From Pigoraptor vietnamica (lineage: Eukaryota > Opisthokonta > Filasterea), in the NCBI GenBank assembly GCA_943704525.1, contig CALSCQ010001818.1:1-51175 (forward strand): DNA of 51,175 bases, in the 5' to 3' direction. The notes beneath the pieces were generated by a model. It searched no databases. It worked only from the letters and a program-made list of their open reading frames with translations, and had not been told where the DNA came from. Both the position numbers and the translations under genes were made by a program. Positions 1-11,173 of the stretch are shown piece by piece; the first letter of the stretch is position 1; every line of letters begins with the position of its first letter.

Positions 1-57
<57 letters not shown>
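1..57. repeat. (AG)n microsatellite at window start
   Basis: Uninterrupted AG dinucleotide run. On the minus strand it is a CT tract directly after the last readable channel exon, so it probably lies in an intron of that gene. The window stops inside the run, which suggests an assembly break. Confidence 0.97.
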
Positions 58-59
<2 letters not shown>

Positions 60-1783
60 TCCGCGAATGCCCACCGCTCAAAGTCTTCCCTCCCGAGGGC
101 GAACATGTCGCAATATTCGACCGCTCGCAACGACGCCGTGCGCGGAATCGAGTACAGAATGCCGAGTTCGCCGAAGAACGACCCCGCGCCGAGCTCCGCG
201 ATCGCCATCTCGCCGTCGTCCGAGAGCACCTCCGCCTTGCCCCTGTTGATAAAGTACATTTCCGTCGCAACTTCGCCCTTCTTCACGATAAAGTCGCCTG
301 CGGTATAAGTAAGGGAGAATAAGCAGCGAGAATGGGCATCAGCACAATGTGGTCGTAACGAGCAGGCCTTGCGTTGGCAGATCAGTCCAACAGAAGGCGC
401 ACCACACACGGGACAGACCGTGCACACACTATGCTACCGAGCAATGCATCCACACGGTCACACATTCAAATATTTCAAATTTCCGAGTACTCACCCGGGA
501 AGGCAGTGAACGGCTTCATGACGAGCGCAAGCGCCATCAAAAAGTCGTCGTCGCAATTCTCGAACAGGGGCACCTGCACACGCACCACACACACACGCAC
601 AACATGCACACACGTTGTTGTGTCAGTATAAATGCGTAGGACGACGATGGACAAGGCCAGCGGTAGGTGAAAAGTCCATGGCACTCGACACACGAACGAC
701 ACGATGACAACAGCGGGATGAGAGAACATAGCAGTGAGAGCCTGCAAAAAATCATAGACGTGTGCCCATCGTGGGGAGAGAGCGTGTGTGTGTGTGTGGA
801 AGGGGGACACGAACCTTCTCGAGCACTGCGCGGCTGATTTCGAGGGCGACCTCCTTTCGGAATGCGAGGGGGAGCTCTTGGTAGGTGTTGAGCTCCATGC
901 CGCCGTGGTTCTGCGCACAAGACAAGAGGCATTAAGAGAGTGAAAAGTGCAAGAGAATAAGCGACTCGCGCGATACACAGCACAATTCCAAAGCCAACTA
1001 GCGCATCACGCCAACGTGTTGTGCGTGTGTGCGTGTGTGTGTGCGAGAGCCTGCAACAGCGAGCCGCGCACCTGCCACTTGAAATTGTAGTAGTCGATAA
1101 CGCGCGCCTGCAGTCGCCTGGGGATGTCGTTCGCATCCATGTACTCCTGCGCACGTGAGCGCAAAGAGGCGTTCAGAACCATGCCATGCGCTACTATAGC
1201 AAACCAACGAAACACGCGGCCCATATGCCCTCCCCCTCCCCTCCCCTCCCCCCCACGACCACAGCCAGTCGTCCCGTTGCCACCCTTCATGCCACCCATC
1301 CTTACTCCCTCCCCCCATCGCCACCAGAGTCGCCAACATGCGCGATAAAAAACGATTCCAGGCCATTCGGCGTCTCTGCCCATTCCCCGCACACTCCGCA
1401 CCTGCAGGCAGATCAGGTGGTGTCGAAAGTCCCTCCGCCTCGTGTCCTTGTGCGCGACGGACGACGCAATGTTGCCGAGAATGAGCGAGCTGAGGAACGT
1501 CCCCAGGAACATGATGGCAATCGCGTACATGCGCTCGCCGGAATTCTTCGGTACCAAGTCACCATAGCCCACCTGCCAGGGGACGAAACAGTCACGGCTT
1601 GCATTAGTATTTGTTGTGTGCGCGTGTGCGTGTGTGCATGTGCATATGTATGCATGTGTATTGTGTATGCGTACGTATGCGCGTTTGTGCGTGCGAAGGG
1701 TCGTACAGTGGGGAGTGTGCGCGCTTATGCGTGCGCTTGTGCGTGCGCTTGTGCGTTGTATACATGTGTGTGTGTGTGTGTGC

Positions 1784-1856
<73 letters not shown>

Positions 1857-4330
1857 GCAATGGGTGTGCGCGTGCGTGATTCGAACGCAAACCCACCGAG
1901 CACATCGTGGTGACAGTCCAGTACAGCGCTGCAATGTACTCGTCAAACACGGGCAGCGTCTCAATCTCAAAGAATTCGACCCAGTTGCCGCGCGTGCACT
2001 CGACGCGGTTCTTGTCAATGTTCACGCGGCACGCGAGAAGGAAGAACATGCACGCAACCTGCAATCGAACAAAAGTTTAAGCGAACGACTCTTTACGAAC
2101 CCACGTCCGTTCAAGAAAGCAATGCGCACAACGCCAGGTCCTCAGTGGCCCAAAGTGCACCACACGTGAATCAAAATCAGTGGCGACAGGATAGGAAAGG
2201 GAGAGACAAGGAGGCATTAATGGGAGTGGGGAGAGAGAGAGCCTCAGTTCGTGGCAGTCATAGGAGTTGAACCCCCACGGGAGAGAGGGGGGGAGAGGGA
2301 GAGCTTGGTGTGTGCAACCCACCGTGTGCACAGTGACGACGATAATGATGAGGAATTTCTTCGTGCGGATCATGCCCGTGTCGAGCTCGAGGTTGTTCTC
2401 CTGCCCCTCAAAGTACCGCAGAATGTCGCGGAACCGCAGGTGTCGGTTGAGGCGAAAGTAGGGCACGAGATGCACGTTGCCCAATATGCCGGCTGTGGTG
2501 TGTGTGTGTGTGTGTGTGTGAGTCTCGCACCCCAGAAAGATTCACTAACTCTTATACGAGAAAGTTTGACAAGAACAACGAAGAGCGACAAGGCCTTACA
2601 TCATAAACACCCAAATGGAAACAGGCGACGAGAAAGGCGCGAAACAGGCGACGAGAAGGACACAGAGAGGTGGGTGTGTGTCTGCTAAAGTCCCACAGGC
2701 AACGCACAACTGAGCGGCGCAAATGTCACCATTGCCTCATCGCGCAAATGCACTCACCGATGAACTCGAGGGGGAACACCGAGATGACGTCGTACCAAAA
2801 CTCGCGTCTCAAGTAGAGCACCGCAATCTCCGTCGAGTCCTCGATCTTTACGCGCGCGTGCGTGCGGTGGTCATGCACCTGTCACGAACAAGAGCGCGAC
2901 GAAGGAGAGGCGTCAACAATGCCCGTTGACGAGTAGAAAAATGGCATTGAAATACGAATAGGGACGCCGAAAGCCGACGGTAACTGTCGTGCGCGTTCGT
3001 GCATGCATCTATGGCGCCAAACACACGCAGCCTCACGCAGACACAGCAGAGACCATAGTCGCCGTACCTCGTAAGCGCTTCGAAACTTGATAAAGATGTC
3101 CGTCCAAAGTATAGCGTCGACGAGGTACATCAGTATCCAAAGCACGGGCGATCGGTACGAGAGATAGAACGCCATCTGGAGCGGCGTGAGGAGAAGGGAC
3201 ACGAGCACCGTCCCAACAACCACGAGGCTCCATACTCGCAGGAACACGCTGTTTTTTGGGAAGATGGGGACGCGCGAGTCGATCCATCGCTTGAACCCCG
3301 ACGCAGCCACCTTCTGCAGAGTTACGGTTCGAATCGAGTCAATAAGGGCTTGCAAGCTACGTGACGAGTGCGACGACACAAACGCCGCACGAACGACCGT
3401 CCAACGCGACGGATCTTGAAAGCGCACGAGAGGGATAGCCACATGCGCACGTAGATCCCCCACGCACCACATGCACACACACTTACACACATGAAGCGTA
3501 CTCACACACACAAGAGCGCGCGCACACACATATACACACACAATGCACACACACGCACACACAACGTACCGGTCGCGCCACTGTTGAGGCACCACCCATG
3601 TCCTCAAAGGCGAACGTCGTCGCCTTTCGCTTCACCTCTGCAGCGCGCAATAACATCAGCACGACTTCGAACGATAAACCAGCAACAACCAAAAAGTGAC
3701 GCTCACAGATGTGCACATACAACGCCACACAGCCACACACGTACCAGTGGCTCACGACGTGCACATACAACGCCACACAGCCACACACGCACCAGTGGCC
3801 TCTCCTATGTCGAACATCGACGCAGCAAGGGCAGAAGAGAGCCCCGACTTCACGCGCGTCGCAGCGTCCACGGACGGCCTTGTCTCGCCAGATCGCCCCC
3901 TCGACGACCCGTCCACATCCTCCAACTGTATATCGACGTCTCCGTCCGACGCCCTCCGCTTGCGAGACGCCCACAGCTGGCTGCCATCCCCGGGCGTCGG
4001 GGACGTGACACGTGACGCATGCACAGAGTTGCCCTGCGTCGGCGATGTCGCTCCCGGCGGCGATGCCTTCCCCAGCGCGTGTTGCGACTGGTACGAAGTC
4101 AAGATCGAGTTGAAGAGGGTCGACTCGCCGCCAAGCTTCGTCGGGTCCTTCGCATCCCCCGCAGTGAACGAGGCGCCGCGACTGAGCGCGGGCAGCTTCG
4201 CACGCGAGCTCGCGACTGACACGAGCGCGCTATGCGAGCTCCCAACGTGTGCCGGCTGGGGGCCGGCGTGCGGGTCGGCCTCCTCGATTTGAAATGGATG
4301 CACGACGGCACCCGCGCGTGATTGCGCCAT
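1..4330 (-). CDS. cyclic-nucleotide-binding K+ channel (EAG/plant AKT/CNG type), 3' end missing
   Basis: Six-transmembrane voltage-gated-type cation channel of the plasma membrane, opened or modulated by cyclic nucleotide. About eleven exons read on the minus strand: 4330-3801 (soluble N-terminus, start MAQSRAG), ~3655-3570, ~3314-3068 (S1-S2), ~2880-2755 (S3, FWYDVISVFP), ~2490-2323 (S4 with RLNRHLRFRDILRYF, then S5), ~2058-1906 (pore helix YWTVTTMCS), ~1573-1410 (VGYGDLVPKN and S6), ~1146-1068 and ~910-815 (C-linker), ~580-495, and ~306-60 (cyclic-nucleotide-binding domain). The binding cassette FFGELGILYSIPRTASLRA keeps the Glu and Arg that hold the nucleotide. The GYGD filter predicts K+ selectivity; the two residues before VGYG are Cys-Ser rather than Thr-Thr. 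The end of the domain and any C-terminal tail lie outside the window. The family is certain, the exact subfamily is not. Confidence 0.9.
1764..1855. repeat. (TG)n microsatellite in channel intron
   Basis: Long TG run with a few GC interruptions, inside the intron that separates the pore-helix exon from the GYGD exon of the channel gene. It reads (CA)n in the sense direction. Confidence 0.95.
3701..3797. repeat. tandem duplication of about 49 bp in channel intron
   Basis: Two adjacent near-identical copies, 3701-3749 and 3750-3797, both containing GTGCACATACAACGCCACAC. They lie in the first intron of the channel gene. The few differences suggest a fairly recent duplication. Confidence 0.85.
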
Positions 4331-6559
4331 GGCCGGCAGCGTTCGGGGAGTCCCTCACGTACAGCCGGCCGCTGAGAGACCCACGGTGCTGCCCGTCGGT
4401 CGCAGCGCGTTCCTCAGCCCATTTTTTCAGCTCGTTGGCGCGGTCATCGTCGCACGAATTTCAAAGCGTCCCCACTGAGAAAGTGTGGTGGTGAAATCGA
4501 AACCAATTCGAATATTGTCGAGCGCTCTTGCCTCAAACCATGCGATCGCGCGCACAAACAGCGACTCGGACGCACGTGCGCGAGAGTAAACGAAGTCCTT
4601 GCTATGTCTGTGAAGGTGTGGGGATAGAGAGAGAGACACTCACATTGTCACTGTAGGAGGTGCCAGCAAACTGACTATTCGAGAGAAAATTTGCCACGAA
4701 TATTGGCCGGTTCCAAATTAATTGTCCCGGGCGGCTCCACCCGAACGCATGCTCGGCGGTTGCTGGGGACGACAGCCCGAGTGTCCGGATACAAATGGAT
4801 CGGAGGGAGGGTGAGGGTTAGAGTATGAGGAAAGGTGTGGGTTAGTCTGTGAGAAATGTATGGGGAGTGTTTTGTCAGTAGGGGTTACTGCTGGTTGTAT
4901 GTGCGCATTTCCACGGGGGCTAAGATCCCGGCCGTGGAAATTTCAGTTCCCATAGAACCGAGCCGAACAAATTCAGAGTACAACTGGAGATTTCCGGCGA
5001 GCCAGTCTTTCTGGGGCAATCGGCTGTCCCACCGGAACTGACCGTCTTAGTGTATACTCTGATTGCCGGAGCAGGACAGTGCCAGTGCCCGGGCCCAGAA
5101 ATCGGTACTGCACGGCACGGCCGGGCCGCCCGGACCAGCTGCCAAGCCAGCCGCCAGTGAGCCGGCTGCCCAGGTGCCGGCATCAGTCACGGCGGATCAG
5201 TGCCGGGCTCGGCGGCCGCTCTGCCAGACTCGGAACTCAGTCAGTCAGGCAATCAGGAGCAACTGTCACAGTATGCCGGCCAGCCAAGGTCGGACCATCC
5301 CACACCGGCATATGTGCCCGGCGGCCTCTGCCAGCCAGCAGTTGGCTACTGACGTGCCTCCCATACAGTGCAGTGCCGGAGGGCCGGCCGGGGACTTGTG
5401 CCCGCCGGCGGCGCCGCCCGCCGGGCCGGAGCCAGTGCCGGCACTGCCAGCCGGCCAGCAGTGCCCTTGGCGGCCCGAGTTCCTGACACGGTTGTGTGCG
5501 CATGCCACCGAGTCATCTGCCGACAGTCGGCTTCTCTCCCGTCTCCTTCTCGGCCACCGGCCAGGTTCACTGTACATTGGCGGTTCCATGGAAGTGTCTC
5601 GCTGAGGAAGGAGGGAGAGAGATATATAGAGGGAGAGAAAGAAGAGAGAGTGTGTGTGTGCGTGTGTGCCGGCGTGTGTGTGCCCCGGCGTGTGTATTTG
5701 TAAGCGTGTTCCGGCGATGGTCGGTGTCACAGTGCCAGTCACTGGGAAGAATTGAGACATTGCGGCCAGATCGGAACTACTATGCCTCAGCTGCACTGAA
5801 ATTATCAACGGCAGATGCGGAGAGAGCTGTAGAACAACGACGGAACAAATGCGAATTGTGATAAACTGAGACGCGCGCAAACGTCAAGGTACAGCACAGT
5901 CCGGCGTGACTGCAAATCCCAATCCTTTTCTTCACCAGCGTGCACGCCTTCTCGACAATGCCGTTGCTTCTGCGGATGCTTTATTAGGATCGTGCACAAG
6001 CTGTGTGAAACGCTGATTGGTACATACCCCACTCAGCACTGGCTGCCGGCCAGGACTGAGCCGACGTCACGGCACGTCCGTGGCCGTTATCTTAACACGA
6101 CGTAACTGACACACTATTGCCGAACCCGCAGAACACACCAGCACAGGCGGGTACAACCCTACCAGTCCCCTGCCAGCTCTCCTTCACTTCGACCAAGCGA
6201 CACCGTGCCGCCGGTGCCGAAGCGGCAAAACTGGCGGCGCCGTGACGAACTCATTGTGCTTCCTGCGATCGTGCATGTGAGGGCGGCGTGGTCGGCGCAC
6301 ACATCAGAAAGGAACTCAAGCGCCGGCGCTCGACAATCAGAGTGGGGGCTCACAATATGGAGTCGGAGAGCGACGCGTGACGCGAGAAATGCACGGAAAA
6401 CTGAGTTAAACATATGCACATGCTCAGAGACAGTCGAAGCGAAGCTACGGAGAAAGCACGTGATACTCTCTCTCTCTCTCTGTGAGTGGAGTCGATGGAC
6501 ACACGTCTATGATTTAAGCTGATCCGACATCTCTCCCTCTCTGTGTGTGTGTACGTGTC

Positions 6560-6611
<52 letters not shown>

Positions 6612-7059
6612 CAGCTGAGTGTGTCTGTGTGCATCTTTGTGTCTGTGTATGTGTGTGTGTGTGTATGCGCGCACAGCCGTACATGTGTGTGTGTGTATCT
6701 GTTTGTGCGTGTCTGTGTCTGTGTGTGTGTATGTGTGTAGGGTGTGTGTGTATGCGCGCACAGCCATCGGCACCGATCGGGCGCGGAAAATAGAACTGAG
6801 AGCGGAAGAGGACTGCACAACCGATGCAGGACGCCACGAAAACAGCCTCTGCTCCTTAAGCCTACGCAGAAAGTCGGAAAAGTCAAAGACTTGTCACTGA
6901 AAGACGGGGTCAAGGGGACAGTGTGTTAGTCCGACGGATCGAGCGAAGTCACGTGATTGATCACAGTAGCAACCACGTGGTGTGACATCCGGGGTGGTGC
7001 TCGAACGTCCTGAAATGTGCGGGACGCGCACTGCACTTGAGTGAACGTACGATGCCACC
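4331..7059. other. gene-free region; CCGG-rich stretch
   Basis: I see no gene with homology or a consistent exon pattern. From about 5060 to 5570 the words GTGCCGG, GCCGGCC and CCAGC recur and produce several overlapping open frames in both directions, a compositional effect. Two GGGTTAG words near 4815-4845 are too few to be telomeric. The proximal part should hold the promoter of the channel gene, and the distal part that of the gene at 7060. Confidence 0.6.
6541..6751. repeat. (TG)n-rich microsatellite block
   Basis: Compound TG repeat with a pure core at about 6565-6610 and degenerate TGTC/TGTA arms to 6751. The open frames across it encode only Cys/Val or His/Thr runs and are not genes. 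Confidence 0.93.
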
Positions 7060-8494
7060 ATGCCTCCACGGAAGCGCAAGGCAACGGACGAGCCCCTCGG
7101 CGCCCAGGAGCGCTCTCGCAAGCCGCGCGCTGGTGGGTGGAGGCTGTGCCACTTATGAGATGCGCCCACGGCAAATGCGCCGTTTCGGTCGTCCGTCCGT
7201 CATCGCATGGAAAAAAGGTGTTTTTATTATTTTCTTTTTCGGCCATTGCTAACTATGCATGCCTGGTTTGTAGATGCGGGCGGTGTGGATAGAGCGTTGA
7301 TCGATGCCATCGTGATGGAGTTCGAGAAAAAACAGGAGAAGTTCGCGGAGAAGCTCACGAAGAAGCTCACAAAGAAGTTCACGGAGGAGTTCAAGGAGGA
7401 GATGAAGAAGGAGTTCGAGCGCCGGCACGCTGACGTTGCTGCGATGGCGAGGGTGGGTTCTCTTTTGAATCACGCCTCTCTGTAGCCACAAGGCCATCAT
7501 TTCGACTGACCCCTCGCCTCGCTGGCAGTCTGCGGTGTCGCTGAGCAAGATCACCGGGAGCGACCTGAATGACCTCGTGGCTGGTGCGGGCATCGTCAGC
7601 TCGCGTCCTGAAGACGTGAAGTGTGCGCTTACCAGAGCAGAAGTGCAATCCTTTTGCCGTTCGCATCGGGGCGTTGACTTTAATGCGAAGTTCGTGTGGG
7701 ATGCGTCGGCCGAGCACAGCGCCACGAACAAGCAGAATTACGCGGCGTTCCTCCAAGCGCGCAGTCTGCGCGGCCTCAGCGTGGTCGACATTTCCGCGCT
7801 GCGGAACGCTTACGCTGTGAGGTGCGGCGGTCGGGAGTTTGCGGGTACGTCGGACGTGGCCCTCTGTGAGGACGACATCGACGACCCTGACGTCGCTCTT
7901 TCGTCGCTGCTCGTTGCTATTGAGCTGAAGAAGGGCGCTGCCGAAAAGAGGGACCACAATCAGGCGATGGCGGAACTCATCGTGGGGTCCATCGTGCTGC
8001 GGCGGCGCATCGTGGTTCTCCTCACGGACCTGCGCAGCTACTTTGCGTTCTACTGGCTTGAGTATGCAGAGCCTGAGCATGGAAGGCGTGCGTCCAGGAG
8101 CGCCGCGAAGAAGGCTGTGATCAAGCGCATGTACCTCAAGGACCCCGCGACGGCGTACCGTGCGCTCGATGACATCTCCGCGGCGTTGACGAGCAGTGCG
8201 CGCGCGACTGACGCGGTCCCGTCGATCGAGGGGGTTGCGATGGCGCCCATGAGGCCCATTGCGGCCACTCAGGTCTCTGTCCCAGCCGTTGGTCAGAACA
8301 CCGATGTGGCGGACCTCGCAGCGGTGATGGAGGACATGGACGAAGACGAGGCATTTGAGATGCGCAAGCTGTATGCGGCGCAAGTGATCGCGCAAATGCC
8401 GTGGGCGCGCGATGTCGAGCGAGTTGGCCCCGGTGCGCTGCCACCTTCCGGCCTGGCGCCGCTCACCCCGCACTTCCTGTCGTATATTAGCTGA
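7060..8494 (+). CDS. Crinkler-type protein with PD-(D/E)xK nuclease-fold domain
   Basis: Three exons: 7060-7132, 7274-7452 and 7529-8494, about 405 residues, ending at TGA. The start sits in a good context (CCACCATGC) and opens with PPRKRK, a candidate nuclear localisation signal; there is no signal peptide. Residues 25-84 form a Lys/Glu-rich amphipathic helix with tandem KLTKKLTKKFTEEFKEE, probably a coiled coil. The C-terminal part carries the Crinkler REase signature: GTSDVALCED, then AIELKKG about 20 residues on, then QAMAELI and VVLLTDLRSYFAFYW. In this family the Asp and the ExK are the metal-binding nuclease core. Related domains occur in oomycete and chytrid effectors and in free-living eukaryotes. 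Without a signal peptide an intracellular nuclear role is more likely than secretion. Substrate and function are unknown. Confidence 0.72.
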
Positions 8495-8930
8495 ATGAAA
8501 GGGGATGCCGGGGCGGCGGATTGCAGCGTGAATGACGCCGTGCCTCGAGTGTCGGAAACTGCATGCAGCTAGCGCGCGCTGTTTTGGGTTGTGGATTCGA
8601 ACCGGGCTGCACATGCACATCCGAGTAGGGCTGCTCGCCTGGACCCCGCCAGGTTTTTTTTTGTTTGTTTGTCGGACATCGACAATTTGACCGGCACCGT
8701 CACCAGGAGAGCCATACTCAGTTTTAGACAAGGTGGCAAATCGGGCATGAGCACACATTCCCCCACACACAGCACACAAACGCACACGCACTCAGGCAGC
8801 GCCGGCAGTAACAATGCTAATTGTCAGTCTATCACAGTGTGAGTCTCGGCTAGTACTGCTCGGACAGAGTAACTCCACTTCTAGCCGGCATCTGTAAAGG
8901 TTGCCGTTCGGCAGAGCACCGCGAGGTGAG
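8495..8930. other. intergenic region, no gene seen
   Basis: Non-coding spacer between the Crinkler-type gene and the PIG-B relic. It holds a T-rich tract near 8655-8672 and a short CACA-rich stretch near 8765-8790. The TTCGAAC word near 8595 is not part of a tRNA. Confidence 0.6.
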
Positions 8931-8933
8931 AGC

Positions 8934-10190
8934 CTATTCTCGAGCTCGATCCAACCGAGTCGTAGAAGTACTCGCCACACTGCAGGTAGAGATGCACTCA
9001 CCGAGTCCGGCAAAAGCAGCAAATCCAATGAATAACTTCAACACGGACGCACCTGTTGAAAGCCCCGTTTGTTCAGCTGCTTGAATATCTTTGGGTACAG
9101 CGCCGCTCCCACGACGACGTGCGATGGCGTGGCCGACACGGGTCGACCATCCATCATGCGCCGCGACTAGCCGCGACTTGGGCCAATTCGCCTCTATCCA
9201 AGCGTGTGGATCCGCAAAGAAGCGGTCGGCCTCATCCACATATCCCTCCTCTCCGCTGTGACGGATGAACGACACGCTTTCAGTACGCAGTGCTGTCCAG
9301 GAAAGAGAGAACATAAAATACAACTACAGACACAATGATTAAGATGCAAACTCAAGTACGAAACGGCAGCCCTTCATACACGCGTGTGTGCACGACACTC
9401 ACCTCGGCGGGCACTCAAGGAACCGCATCGTCACTGGCCGGTGCATGTGGCTATAATAAGGCGTCGAATGGCACGGCAGGAGAAACAGAACAAACGCGTC
9501 GCACGTCCGCGTCACCGACAACGCGTCGGTCGTCCCATCGCCGCCGCCGACGGCCAATGTAACGGAGTCGTCTCCCGTGCGCGCGTGTCCGCAACCGGGA
9601 AAATTCTGGTCGATGTCGTCCCGCAGTCCGTTGATGACTTGCACGGGGCCACTCTGGTGCACGTACGACGTGTAGTAGGCCAGCGGGCGCTGCGCCTGCG
9701 TGAGAAGAGCGCAGAGGAGGAGCGCCAGTCGCTTCCGTGGCACTTGCCTTGTGAAGGGAAGAGAGGCATGCAGGTGGACTATCGTGAGTTCGTCGTACAA
9801 ACGGATGGCAAACACAGAGTACACAACAACTGTGCCGACAGCTGTGCCCATCCTACGTGTGTAATATGAATCAGCCCGCTCGTCGAACGCACAGAGCAAA
9901 GCGCACCTTCGGGCTCCACTAGCTAGAAGATGGCGTGGCCGCAGTAGCACAGCATGAGAGGCAGTGCGGGCATCAGGAATCGAAACTCCTTGTGCGAGGA
10001 GAGTGCGCTCCACGCCTCCAACTGCCACAGCAGCAGGCAAAAGGGTGCCGGACGCGCCCCTCGTACGTTCTTCCGCTTCAACGTGCTGCGCGGGGGCGGC
10101 GCCTTCTACGACACGCCCCCGTGGCACTAGTATTTCTCGCAGGGCATCCCCGCTGTCTTCTCGCTCTATCCCCTTCCCCTGGGGCCTGCG
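8934..10190 (-). pseudogene. PIG-B/GPI10 GPI mannosyltransferase III relic, rearranged
   Basis: The intact enzyme adds the third mannose to the GPI anchor in the ER membrane. On the minus strand HKEFRFLMPALPLMLCYCG (~10000-9935) matches the conserved HKEFRF segment. Then YYTSYVHQSGPVQVI and LPCHSTPYYSHMHRPVTMRF (~9690-9400) and GYVDEADRFF (~9240) follow the PIG-B order. A frame change precedes the last piece, PSHVVVGAALYPKIF (~9130-9090). An in-frame TAG follows CGHAIF. The segment that should lie upstream, FNVLRGGGAFYDTPPWH-stop-YFSQGIPAV, lies on the plus strand at ~10072-10190, inverted and carrying TAG in place of the conserved Trp codon. The N-terminus was not found. Inversion, two stops and a frame change make a pseudogene more likely than misassembly. 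Confidence 0.75.
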
Positions 10191-10629
10191 CGGCAGCTCG
10201 GGGGCGAACACGAAGCGGCCGTAAAAGTGACTGAGTCGATCGCCACAGTCGCTACGACGGCCGCAGCACTGGAGAGCAGGGAACGAGAACTGTAAACACG
10301 ACGAAATATTGGCTCTCTATACGCGCGCATTCGTGAGTGTGTGCGCGTTAAGAGTTGTGCATAAATGTGCGTTCGCCAGTGTTTGAGAGCTGCACGATGA
10401 TGATGTTACACTCAGTAACAGCACAAAACCGGTGTATTGGGAGTAGAGAGTAAGGGCTTATTATAGTCTCGCAAATACTGTAAGCAAGGGCGCTATTAGC
10501 GCCCTTGCTGTAAGCCCTCGCTCTCTACTCCCAATACACTGGTCACGGCCCATGATCGTTACAGCGGCGCCGAACTTCGAAAACCGGCATCGGGGCTGCG
10601 TGTGTATTGTCGAATGGCGGACGTCGAAT
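10191..10629. other. spacer upstream of INTS9
   Basis: No gene recognised. It should contain the INTS9 promoter and 5' leader. Its only clear structure is the nested hairpin listed separately. Confidence 0.6.
10429..10542. repeat. nested inverted repeat (hairpin)
   Basis: Outer arms 10429-10460 and 10511-10542 are 32 nt long and complementary except for three positions; each contains GTATTGGGAGTAGAGAG or its complement. Inside them a perfect 11-nt stem GCAAGGGCGCT / AGCGCCCTTGC (10484-10494, 10498-10508) closes on the loop ATT. It lies 88 bp before the proposed INTS9 start. It could be a small foldback (MITE-like) insertion or a structured leader element. There is no T-tract and no reason to call it a terminator. 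Confidence 0.85.
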
Positions 10630-11040
10630 ATGAAAATAGTGGGTGCATGCGCGCTCCTGCTTGTTGTTATGAAATCCCTTTGTTTGTGACTGTGTGCGGA
10701 CGAGTGGCTGGCTGCGATCGCCTGACTGTTGGTGTGCGCGCGCAGCAATGCCTCGGGCGGCAGCCGGAAGTATGCTGTTATGTGGTCCACCACAATGGAG
10801 TGTCCGTTATGCTCGACTGCGGTGGGTGTGGATGTCGAACGGTTTTGTTTCATTCTATGCCGGGATTTGCTTCTTGTTGACTGTGTGTCCATAATCTATA
10901 GCATGACTATTGACTTCTTCTACTCGCAGGCGTCGACGTGACATCGCTCCTTAGCTTTTGCCCAATCCAGCCGCTCTACCGATCATCTCCCACTAGGAAC
11001 TTTGAACGACCAGTTGACAATGTGGGTGGCCGTGTCACGA

Positions 11041-11078
<38 letters not shown>

Positions 11079-11136
11079 TGTGTGCGCGCGCACGCGTGTG
11101 TGTATGTGTGTGTGTGCGTATATATATATATGTGTG

Positions 11137-11173
<37 letters not shown>

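Noticed and set aside
4810-4850. GGGTTAG words resembling telomere repeats
   Set aside because: Only two separated copies, without an array.
5063-5880. Several long overlapping frames on both strands
   Set aside because: They result from stop-poor GC-rich sequence; no splice pattern or recognisable motif.
6541-6837. Open frames encoding Cys/Val or His/Thr repeats across TG/CA arrays here and elsewhere
   Set aside because: They are translations of dinucleotide repeats, with no homology and in introns or spacers.
8588-8610. TTCGAAC word resembling a tRNA T-loop
   Set aside because: The flanking 5-nt stems do not pair on either strand and no anticodon or acceptor arm is found at the right distance.
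9399-10211. A single 270-residue minus-strand gene
   Set aside because: Only parts of this frame match PIG-B; conserved motifs lie in other frames and on the other strand, as expected for a relic.
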